Part shown: positions 50,301-57,789 of the stretch, in pieces
Numbering within the stretch: position 1 is the first letter of the stretch
Layout: every line of letters starts with the position of its first letter
The notes under the pieces: generated by a model
Seen by the model: the letters and a program-made list of their open reading frames with translations, nothing else
Told to the model about the DNA's origin: nothing
The model's database searches: none
Translations under genes and position numbers: made by a program
Assembly: GCA_029891385.1 (NCBI GenBank)
Contig: CM057230.1
Span: 22,510,847-22,574,846 of the forward strand
Direction: 5' to 3'
DNA length: 64,000 bases
From: Erythroxylum novogranatense
Lineage: Eukaryota > Streptophyta > Magnoliopsida > Malpighiales > Erythroxylaceae

Positions 50301-53300
50301 GCCTGACATAGCATATGCAGTAAGTGTAATTAGTCAGTTTATACATGACCCTAAAAATGTCCATCTTCAAGCAATGTATAGGGTATTGAGGTACCTTAAA
50401 ACTACCCCTGGCAGAGGGATTATGTTTAAGAAAAATGACTATAGAATAGTTGAAGCTTATACGGATGCAGATTGGGCAGGTTCAAGCATTGATAGAAGGT
50501 CAACCACCGCACTATGCTTTTGGGCAATCTTGTCACTTGGAAAAGTAAGAAGCAATCAATTGTGGCTAGATCAAATGCTGAGGCAGAGTTTAAAGCTATG
50601 GCTCGTGGTATATGTGAGCTCTTGTGGATTCGTATCATCTTGAATGATTTGAAAGTTGGGTGGCAAGGACCTATGAAGCTCTGTTGTGATAATAAGTCGG
50701 CCATTAGTATTGCTTACAACCTGGTACAGCATGACAGAAGAAAATACATTGAGATTGATAGACACTTTGTTAGGTCTCTGCCTTTAGAACACTAGGATTT
50801 AACTATATTATTGCTATATATCGATACAGTGTTCAACACTACCGAATAATAGTATATCACTTCTTCCTAACCAGAGCTGATGCTCCTTACTAACCAGAGC
50901 TAAATAAGCTCCTCAGAAGGTGATGAACCTTCGCCACTATTTTCTAACAATTATTCTCCTCCTCCTTCCGTCCTCTCTCCTCCTTTTATAATGTCCCCAA
51001 AGACATACGGTTATAACAAACTTTTGTTCTAGAATGATTCTTTCTCTCTCCCAAGGGTCTACCGATTACCCTCTATCCTCTCGCTTATTCTTCCTATCGC
51101 CTAATGATCCTAACATTGCCGCCCTCAAGAGCAAACTTTGTCCTCAAGGTCAAGGAGGAACCCCGTGCGGCAGTCTTCGATTCGCTTCAATAAGGACGAT
51201 TTCCCCATCCTCTCGTAAGCGCTTTCATTGTCATCCAAAATTAGGAGCCTGTGTGTTTCTACAAGACCTGGTGGAGAGGGTGGAATCTCTCTCCGCACCA
51301 AACAAAGACCCTTTGCCTTCCGATCCATGAGCTCGTGGTACGAGAGATGACGCATCCCCTATTCCTCTCCGGTCCCTTCCTATCACCTTCGATGGCCCGA
51401 GAGGTGTCGGTTGGTGGAATGGGTTTTCGGGTTGCGCATGGAGGTCGCGTTGAGACCAAAGAAGTTCTCGTCCATCCGGTCTCAACATCGCCTATATACC
51501 CCCATAACCCGTCGGATCCGAGGCTCCGGCCCTCCGGGTCGGGTTGACCTGCCAAGTCCACCTCATGTGTTGTCAGTGAGGTGGATACCCAGACATGTTC
51601 AAGCCCCGACACGCCTCCTTGTCCAAACTCTTCTTCAATCGCCTGCTATCTTCATCATTTGATATCGGTTCAAAGGTCCGAATGTCCTCACTGCCTCAGA
51701 ATATCGCCTCACCACTCATAAAATACCCTATAAATTGCTCCTCCTGAGTCGACCCACCGCGATGAAACGAATTCAAAGGCTTCTATGTACTCCTCCACCG
51801 AATCTATTTGTTGTAAATCCAAAGCTCTTCAAATGGATTCTCAACCGCTCACGCCATACCTGCCGATTAGGGCATGTTTCACTTCCTCCAAGTGAGCTCC
51901 CTTCCGCTCTCAAGGAGATTGAACGATGAATGGTCGATCCTCCATGCTCAATAACGCCGCTTGATCTTCACCTCCTCCGGCGCCATGAACCTCGAAATAG
52001 ACTTCGCCTAGTGATCCACCCTATTGGATCCGATCCATCGAACATGGGCAAGTCCACCTTACGGACCGACATCCGATATTCCTCCATAGTATCCGAGGAA
52101 TGTTCCATCGGGTTGGTTGTGCTCACCACCATCGTCTCCTCAAGCCTCAAGGCCGTTGGCTCATTTCACAACAAATGCACATCTCCATCATTCAAGATGT
52201 TATCCCCGCTTAAGCCATACGCGATTCTAAAAGCTCAACTCGTTCGACATCTTGGTGGCATCAAGGAGAATGCAAAAAGTCCTCCTCTTCTTTCAACATC
52301 TAGTCTCTCGCCTTTAGAACACTAGGATTTAACTATATTATTGCTATATATCGTCGATGTTCAACACTCACCGAATAATAGTATATCACTTCTTCCTAAC
52401 CGAGCCGATGCTCCTTACTAACCTAGCTAATAAGCTCCTCGGAAGGTGATGAACCTTCCGCCACTATTTTCTAACAATTATTCTCCTCCTCCTTCCCGAA
52501 GTGTTGAAAATTAGAATGATTCTTTCTCTCTCCCAAGGGTTCACGATTACCCTCTATCCTCTGATTTAGGATCCTAACACACTTCATTAAAGAAATTATT
52601 TCCTAATCATAAAATAGTATTGAAACAAGAGGATATCAAGACATCTATGAATATTTACTTTAGAAACAAGAAATCGTGAATATTTACTTTGTAAATAGGG
52701 GATATTGTTGTAAATAGGAAATATTTTAGCTACCTAAAGTAAGCTAGGACTTGTGTATTTATTCAAAAGCACTTGTTGTGCAAAATAAGAAAAAAGATAA
52801 CTTCTTTCTTCAGAAATAACTTCTTTCTTCAGAAATAAATGTGCAGATAGCAGAATTCTGGCCCCTTCAGAAAATATGACATGATGCACATGCGATAGAG
52901 GACAACATGCAACTTTATGAAACAATAACCACAACCAAGAAGCAGCTTGCCATGCTATTAGCTTGACATATAGACAGATGTGCCTAATAAGTGATACCTT
53001 TGATGCTTTATGATCAAGTAAAAGCAGATTAGCTAGTCTTATTTACCAGCCAGCAATAGTGGAATATACGTGCAAGAGTTTCAAAAGTTTGCTTTCATGG
53101 GTAAGACAAAAAGCTTTCAAGATTCAACACGACAAAAACTTCGTGAGACAAATATCATCTTGCCTCAGTAACTGCCTTCAGATCAGGTCGTTTCATAGAT
53201 CGCTTAGCATCAGCACTTGGGTTCCCACTCTGAAAATATTATTCACATTGATCAGAAAACTACACTAGCATACTTCTTAGTATTGTATAACTTGCAAAAA

Positions 53301-55243
53301 GACAGAAAACAGAACTATGCTATCAACATGTTAACCCTAACAAAAAATTTGAGCATCAGCTACCAAAACATATCACAAGACTGTCTCTTTACTTCAAACA
53401 GTAATCCCTTAGTGATAGCTAGTAAAAAGATTCACTTGGAGACAAAATTATTCCAATCAAAAAGGCCTGTGCAAGATAGCAATTAATTCAATACGACAAA
53501 TAGATACGATCTATGTTATCTGATTTCTATAATTATTGATAAGAGGAGCTGATAAAATAGGTAATAAAAACCAGGATCTATAGCATATTTGGTGTTATAT
53601 AAGATGCCAATCAGTAGCCATGGGGACTGCATTGTCTAACACGTAAGCATCCAAAGCATCTGCTGCACTATTCAACCAAAAGGAAGAGAAAGGGAGACTA
53701 GGCCATCCACGAAATATCCTCATTTAACCCAAAGGTAATCAATGAGGTTAATGGGATATGACAAGATCACATCTCAAAAGTTAAATCTGCCAGATCAAAC
53801 AAAACATTCTAAAGCTGCGACATTAATTAACAAAATTTAAAGTTCAGTTAGAATGTTGGTGGGTGGGTAGTATTTGATTGGATTCTTCAGGAACAGTGAA
53901 AGTAAAGCCTCATGCTTCGTGTATGATCTGCTACTGGCAGATCGTGAACCCCTACCTTATTGCATCTCTGCTCCTCTTCCTGCAGAAGCAGAAATCAGTC
54001 TTTGAGTGTGGATAGTAATAAACTTAAATATTGATTGCTATCCTTCTTACACGGGCCTGAATCAAATACCTTGAAACACATACTTAATGACTAAAATTCC
54101 ATAAAATATACATAGTAATATGCTCACCTGAACAAAGTGAAGGTAATACTTGTTAAAAGTCCTCAGTGTTTCCTTTACTCTTGTTTCAGCCCTTTGGTGC
54201 ATGCTATTGGCTAGAGAACTCTCATAGTCTGTCCATGTCAAATAAGCACTATCTTTTATGTCTAGAATATTTGTACCATCACATTCAACAGTTGAAGATT
54301 CACGGACAACATCTCTTTCAGTAACTCTTCGTTTTATGTCACTTCCTGCCTCATTTAGGCGTTCTTGCGATAAGCAATCAACTTTAGGTCTTTTTGTACC
54401 ACTATTATTTCTGTGAGAATCCGATTGCCGCTTCTGATTACTGCCTTGAGCTTGTTCATCAGAAACATCAAATTTAGGAACATCTGAAAACCTGCTCCTA
54501 TCACTGCCATAGTACGGTCTTTTGTCTTCTGGTATGTTTTTGAGTCTTGGGCTAGATCTTCTTTCCACTAGTGCTGATATCTGTATTTCAGCAGAATGTG
54601 AAATGTTATTTGTATTTGTGAGATGAAGAACTTTGCCTTGAGTGTCATGCTCACTAGGAACATCTGAAAACCTGCTCCTATCACTGCCATAGTACGGTCT
54701 TTTGTCTTCTGGTATGTTTTTGAGTCTTGGGCTAGATCTTCTTTCCACTGGTGCTGATATCTGTATTTCAGCAGAATGTGAAATGTTATTTGTATTTGTG
54801 AGATGAAGAACTTTGCCTTGAGTGTCATGCTCACTAGGAACATCTGAAAACCTGCTCCTATCACTGCCATAGTACGGTCTTTTGTCTTCTGGTATGTTTT
54901 TGAGTCTTGGGCTAGATCTTCTTTCCACTAGTGCTGATATCTGTATTTCAGCAGAATGTGAAATGTTATTTGTATTTGTGAGATGAAGAACTTTGCCTTG
55001 AGTGTCATGCTCACTAGGAACATCTGAAAACCTGCTCCTATCACTGCCATAGTACGGTCTTTTGTCTTCAGGAATGTTTTTGAGTCTTGGGCTAGATCTT
55101 CTTTCCACTAGTGCTGATTTCTTTATTTCAGCAGAATGTGAAATGTTATTTGTATTTGTAAGATGAAGAACTTTGCCTTGAGTATCATGCTCACTAGAAG
55201 TTTTTCTACTTGCACACGGTTTATGTACTAGTTGCTCCACCAT
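35395..55243 (-). CDS. SUVH4: Histone H3K9 methyltransferase SUVH4/KRYPTONITE, 15 coding exons over 19.8 kb, about 894 aa
   Basis: Exons (minus): 54128-55243, 53956-53979, 53164-53229, 46172-46226, 45818-45927, 45442-45621, 39150-39248, 38617-38715, 38180-38226, 37999-38087, 37220-37379, 36682-36787, 36415-36597, 35856-36092, 35395-35508; total 2685 nt in one frame. Order: long N-terminal part with four 60-aa repeats; YDG/SRA domain about 420-625 ([44 protein letters not shown]); pre-SET cysteines [15 protein letters not shown] and [15 protein letters not shown] with [23 protein letters not shown] and [12 protein letters not shown]; post-[11 protein letters not shown]. All key residues are present. 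SUVH4 binds methylated CHG sites through SRA and deposits H3K9me2, feeding CMT3. Introns 39249-45441 and 46227-53163 each contain an LTR retrotransposon. Three introns start with GC. The first coding exon may follow a 5' untranslated intron (acceptor ACGCAG at about 55258). Confidence 0.92.
36951..37170. repeat. Tandem duplication of 113 bp in a SUVH4 intron
   Basis: The block starting GCACATCAACTAACGTGG at 36953 recurs at 37066 with a few substitutions and runs to about 37170. It lies within the intron 36788-37219 and leaves the splice sites untouched. Confidence 0.85.
39596..39969 (+). repeat. 5' LTR of the Reina-type element
   Basis: 374 bp with TG..CA ends (TGTTGAGAC to TCTAACA), preceded by ACTAC and followed by the primer site. 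It contains GTTGTGAGGG and GGAATATAAGG, the latter a possible TATA region near 39738. Confidence 0.92.
39973..39984 (+). other. Primer binding site (tRNA-Met)
   Basis: TGGTATCAAAGC, three bases after the LTR end, is one base off the common initiator tRNA-Met complement TGGTATCAGAGC. Confidence 0.85.
40001..40864 (+). pseudogene. Gag region of the Reina-type element, with stops
   Basis: The frame opens at ATG 40001 ([17 protein letters not shown]), meets TAG at 40193-40195 and another stop near 40426. It then runs open from 40448 to 40864 with [20 protein letters not shown] and [14 protein letters not shown], typical of the Gypsy capsid domain. [19 protein letters not shown] before it is the usual FDG/WxxR region. 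Two stop codons break it. Confidence 0.85.
40865..41393 (+). pseudogene. Nucleocapsid and protease region of the Reina-type element
   Basis: The frame 40845-41393 is shifted relative to gag. It has a zinc-knuckle-like [14 protein letters not shown], in which the usual second cysteine is missing, and the aspartic protease site [10 protein letters not shown]. It ends early at TGA near 41391, leaving the rest of the protease in other frames up to 41882. Confidence 0.8.
41883..43100 (+). pseudogene. Reverse transcriptase and RNase H of the Reina-type element
   Basis: A 405-codon open frame. Seen in order: [29 protein letters not shown], the [12 protein letters not shown] box, [16 protein letters not shown], the catalytic [18 protein letters not shown] and [13 protein letters not shown]. 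RNase H follows with [25 protein letters not shown] and RTDQKSL. All usual catalytic aspartates are visible. A stop at 43098 interrupts it shortly before the integrase. Confidence 0.92.
43110..44669 (+). pseudogene. Integrase with chromodomain of the Reina-type element
   Basis: Open from 43110 to 43991, then stops near 43990, 44212, 44541. The zinc motif is H..H..CDVCQ ([19 protein letters not shown]). The core has SMDFIGGLP with the first Asp. The second Asp, in the usual VSDRD, reads VSERD here; [10 protein letters not shown] holds the Glu. The GPY region ([11 protein letters not shown]) and a chromodomain ([26 protein letters not shown]) close the polyprotein at TAG 44669. The altered Asp and the stops make the enzyme inactive. 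Confidence 0.9.
44673..44849 (+). repeat. Extra partial LTR copy before the 3' LTR
   Basis: Starting directly after the polyprotein stop and its G-rich tract, 177 bp repeat the first half of the LTR (TGTTGAGACTAGG to GATAGGATT). They are followed by a second G-rich tract (GGGGGTGGGGGTGGTAT, 44850-44866) and then the complete LTR. Each LTR start thus has its own polypurine-like tract. Confidence 0.9.
44867..45240 (+). repeat. 3' LTR of the Reina-type element
   Basis: 374 bp, TGTTGAGAC to TCTAACA, followed by the ACTAC target copy. Relative to the 5' LTR it lacks about 10 bp near position 50 and has an extra AGTGCAGGT unit near 45185. Confidence 0.92.
46280..46476 (+). repeat. 5' LTR of the Copia element
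   Basis: About 197 bp from TGATTTAGGAC (start tentative) to TTTCTTCA, directly followed by the primer site. It contains an ATTGCTGTAAATAGG doublet and a TGTATATATTC TATA-like run. Most of it is repeated at 52595-52812. Confidence 0.7.
46477..46488 (+). other. Primer binding site (tRNA-Met) of the Copia element
   Basis: TGGTATCAAAGC abuts the LTR end, one base off the initiator tRNA-Met complement. The Reina-type element uses the same site. Confidence 0.85.
46568..47155 (+). pseudogene. Copia gag, first part
   Basis: From ATG 46568 (MAESITSKS) the frame shows [24 protein letters not shown] and [19 protein letters not shown], the Copia gag (UBN2/DUF4219-like) signature, then a stop at 47155. 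The continuation is in another frame. Confidence 0.88.
47221..48114 (+). pseudogene. Copia gag end, zinc knuckle and protease
   Basis: The frame has a CX2CX4HX4C zinc knuckle, [14 protein letters not shown], at about 47380-47421, and the protease site [12 protein letters not shown] near 47690, where the usual D-S-G reads D-S-S. The substitution of the active-site glycine should weaken or kill the protease. The pre-integrase region ([18 protein letters not shown]) follows. Confidence 0.88.
48133..48768 (+). pseudogene. Copia integrase, broken by a stop
   Basis: CDVCEFAKH, then [10 protein letters not shown] with the first Asp, [21 protein letters not shown] with the second Asp, and after a stop at 48556-48558 the [15 protein letters not shown] segment with the Glu. 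The catalytic triad is thus intact but split by one stop codon. Confidence 0.9.
48894..50795 (+). pseudogene. Copia linker, reverse transcriptase and RNase H, in several frames
   Basis: The linker is at 48894-49391. Reverse transcriptase starts near 49510 with [27 protein letters not shown] (in parts) and [11 protein letters not shown] stop at 49834 precedes the catalytic YMDDIIV near 49977. [12 protein letters not shown] and [20 protein letters not shown] follow (frame 50083-50643), then RNase H with [30 protein letters not shown] and CDNKSAI. The reading frame shifts at least three times. It runs into the nested Gypsy insertion at H-F. Confidence 0.88.
50768..51115 (-). repeat. 3' LTR of the nested Gypsy element
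   Basis: 348 bp with inverted TGTTAGG/CCTAACA ends. The minus-strand polyprotein tail and a purine tract (GAGGGCGGCAA) abut it at 51116. It shares long runs with 52297-52579, such as CACTAGGATTTAACTATATT and CGAATAATAGTATATCAC. Confidence 0.88.
51116..52296 (-). pseudogene. Gag-plus-tail internal region of the nested element
   Basis: Minus strand: about 51968-52150 encodes a gag piece with FDGSDPIGW; 51125-51355 ends in the tail segment DLEDKVCS. The stretch between is GC-richer than its surroundings and gives many overlapping short frames without recognisable domains. No primer site was identified next to the right LTR. Confidence 0.65.
52297..52579 (-). repeat. 5' LTR of the nested Gypsy element
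   Basis: About 283 bp; matches the left LTR but is shorter by internal deletions (for example after CTCCTCCTTCC). It ends CCTAACA and is followed by CACTT. Confidence 0.85.
52595..52812 (+). repeat. 3' LTR of the Copia element, truncated at its start
   Basis: Begins ATTATTTCCTAATCAT right after HFIKE-coding Copia sequence and ends CTTCTTTCTTCA like the 5' LTR. It has an extra ATTTACTTT-containing duplication in the middle. After the end, a 19-bp unit (GAAATAACTTCTTTCTTCA) repeats the LTR tail once more (52813-52831). Confidence 0.8.
54481..55200 (-). repeat. Four tandem 180-bp repeats in the first SUVH4 coding exon
   Basis: Units 54481-54660, 54661-54840, 54841-55020 and 55021-55200 encode four 60-aa copies. 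Each carries [35 protein letters not shown] and [10 protein letters not shown]. Units one and three look identical, unit two differs by one base (Ala to Pro), and unit four by about half a dozen. The RRSSPRLK core resembles the short basic segment near the N terminus of SUVH4 relatives. The length keeps the frame, so copy number could vary without breaking the protein. Function unknown. Confidence 0.95.
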
Positions 55244-55765
55244 TGCTGATCTGCGTTGAGGCAGAACAAATTATTTTCTCGTTCCGAGCTACAAAAGCAC
55301 AACTACAATTGCCCTCACATCAGTCTCATTAAAGCTTCGAACTTGGGAAATAGTAAAGCACAAGCCCACAAGACAATGGAAAAGCAAGAACTGAATTTGT
55401 AAAACATAATCATCTGTTGAGACTTTAATATAACAAATAACGTTTTTGTATTAAACATCTGCTTCTAAAGAGAAAGAAAAAGACAAACACGATCCACCAT
55501 TGTCGCTTTTGTCCCAGAAGATTGCAACTAAAGAATACGGAGAGAACAATAACATACACTTCCAAGGGAAACCGAACAGTGGACAATCGAGTGAATAGTG
55601 AAAAACATAAACCTCATGTCAGAACCGCATACCAGTGGAGCTACAGAGAGAGAATGTAGTTTGACAAGCGACCGCCAACAAATCCAAGGTTAGTTTAAAG
55701 ACGAAACTTTTCTTCTTTTTCGTTGATAAAGAAAGGATCTTTATATATATATACTAAATAGAATC
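55244..55765 (-). promoter_or_regulatory. 5' flank of SUVH4
   Basis: Only about 520 bp separate the SUVH4 start codon from the next retrotransposon LTR. A probable intron acceptor (TCAACGCAG) lies 15 bp before the ATG, suggesting a spliced 5' leader. An AT run near 55741-55756 is close to the LTR edge. No promoter element was fixed. Confidence 0.4.
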
Positions 55766-57780
55766 TGTGACGCTCCAAAATTCTTAACCCATAATTAACC
55801 AAATAATTCTCAAAATATATTATTAATTATCAAATTTCTAATTAGTAAAAAAAAGAGGATTATTTATCAGTTACAAACATATTCTACATAATACAACTAC
55901 CAGAGTTGTCTCATTTAAAAATATATATATTCCAAATACTATACACAAGCAATATGCTAGTCTACCTATACTCTATTCGGTCCATCTTATACTATAGAAT
56001 TATCAATAATCACTCGATTTCTAAAAAAAACAAGGGTGAGCTATTAATTCAAAAAATAATTAATTATAACACTTAATCAATCGATTTAGTCAAATACATA
56101 ATACATGCATGTACAACAGTCCTCGATGTAATTCAAACAGTTAACAAACTTCTCAAAATTTTCACCCAATTATAATTAACACAAATATTGATAATAACTG
56201 TCATTTATGCTTTTTCCAATATTTAATTGAACTATTTCTCAAAAAAAATATTTAATTGAATTTTTTGGGTCCCACTTAACCTAGTAGGCATAAATCCAAT
56301 AGTCTACCCGCTTATCTCATTATAATCTCTCATTAGTGGAAACGTAATTAAACATATAAATATCGGCATAAGATGTCTCGATTTCTCAATTTTACCTCGG
56401 TACTACTTCAGTACCTAGCCAGGAAACAGAATATTCCTGGGAGTTAGGATATCCCGATACTACTCTGGTATTTAATCATCGACACAAGACATTCATGAGA
56501 CTCAGGATATTGCAGTATCTACTCCACGGATAGATACCTAACCACCACTCGCTCATATCAACTCAACCTACCCACCTAAGACCATTGAATATAGTCTATC
56601 ATAAGCAAGCCACATATTCTAAATTTCACTAATTATTCACAATTTATTATCCACGGTCTCTACTTAATTAATACATTTTCCATCAATTTAACAAGTAAGA
56701 CATCTAATAAAATGTCATAAAAGTATAAGAATGAAATACCTTATACCACGTTAATTATTTGATAATTAAAGTAAATATAATTCATGGATGTACGTATTAA
56801 TCAAGAATTAAATTAATGACTAATTCAAAATATAATTTATTAATAACAAAAGCGATAATTAATTTTAAAAGTAAAGTTCAAGATTATCCTTACCTCAATT
56901 TTGTACTCAACTAATTGATAATCTCAATTTCTCCATAATCGGACTTTCGGATTTAGAATTTACAAATTTTATTAGACTAATTTACCAAAATTTCTTACCC
57001 AATTACACTAATAATCTAACATTATTTTCTCTTCTAATTTATTCTTAATTATAAAAATAATATCCTTACTAAATTCCTCATAATTACTAAATACCCTTAA
57101 CTAATTAAAAGTTAATAAACCCCCCCTTTAATTTTTGCCCTTCCCATTCATGTCGTCACATGCAGCTTAAGTTTCAAATTTACCCTTAACTTTCTACACC
57201 ACTCATTATGCCCTTTACATGCAACTTAAATTACATATCCACTCTTAACCTTCTGCACTTCCCATTTTACCCCTACATGCAACTTAAATTTTCAAGACAA
57301 TGTTACCATCATCACCCTCTCCTCTTCCTCCCTCTTTTCTTATTTCATCATTTTTCCACCTCATTTTCTCCACTTTTCTCCCTTCATACAATTTCCAAAA
57401 ATTATCCCAAATAATCACAACATGTAATCTAACTACAAACTAGTATAGGATGATCAAAATCACACAAATAAAAACACAAAATAGTTGCTGGAATTTTTAC
57501 CAAGTGAAGAATTTTAAAGTTGTGAAGCTCCACAACTTCCTCCAAGTTTTCTGCAAAATAAACAAAATGAAGGAACCTATAAGGAAAATGTTACATGCAA
57601 AACAAAGAGATGCATTTTGATACACTCATCAGTTGAAAATTGAGAGAAAATGAAGAACAAAATGAAGAAGGTGGTGCTATCTCATTGGTGTTCTTTTTGT
57701 TTTCCAGATTTTACCTTTTATACAACATATTAGTTATAGGCTGGGCTTAGCTGGGGTTTTGATTTAATTAGCTTTGTGGA
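55766..57780 (-). repeat. 3' LTR of the degenerate Gypsy element
   Basis: It runs from the purine tract (right) to GGAGCGTCACA (minus-strand end). It is AT-rich, with a GGTACTACTTCAGTACC-like repeat block near 56400-56540. The pairing LTR is not in the window, so the borders rest on the purine tract and the TG/CA rule. The right border lacks a clean TG and may be mutated. The 68-codon frame at 57208-57414 is spurious. Confidence 0.6.
57714..57722 (-). promoter_or_regulatory. Candidate TATA box in the 3' LTR
   Basis: Minus strand TATAAAAGG, about 65 bp inside the LTR, followed downstream by a CT-rich leader. It points away from SUVH4. Confidence 0.45.
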
Positions 57781-57789
57781 CTTTATAGT

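Larger units (their letters stand above)
50768..52579 (-). mobile_element. Nested, internally deleted Ty3/Gypsy element
   Basis: The element starts TGTTAGG and ends CCTAACA, and the host 5-mer CACTT flanks it exactly (50763-50767 and 52580-52584). The target is the RNase H end of the Copia element. LTR copies lie at 50768-51115 and about 52297-52579. Between them, on the minus strand, a gag piece ([18 protein letters not shown] near 52050) is followed with little in between by the polyprotein tail (LDLEDKVCS near 51130). Protease, reverse transcriptase and integrase are missing. At 1.8 kb it must have moved using proteins of a full-length relative, or lost its core after insertion. Confidence 0.88.
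46280..52812 (+). mobile_element. Ty1/Copia retrotransposon inside a SUVH4 intron, carrying a nested Gypsy element
   Basis: It lies in the 6.9-kb SUVH4 intron 46227-53163, antisense to the gene. LTR-like ends match at 46288-46476 and 52595-52812 (TTATTTCCTAATCATAAAATAG ... CTTCTTTCTTCA in pieces). A primer site follows the first. Gag, zinc knuckle, protease, integrase and reverse transcriptase/RNase H are in Copia order. The tail of RNase H is interrupted by a 1.8-kb nested Gypsy element at 50768-52579. After it only about five codons of Copia sequence remain before the 3' LTR, so the 3' end is deleted. No clear target duplication was found, so the outer ends are approximate. Several stops and frameshifts make it inactive. 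Confidence 0.88.

Noticed and set aside
54062..55243. Treating the repeat-rich frame as a separate gene
   Set aside because: Its end splices in phase to two small exons and then to the SRA exons, with the family's RPDLKAVTE segment on the way, so it is the SUVH4 N terminus.
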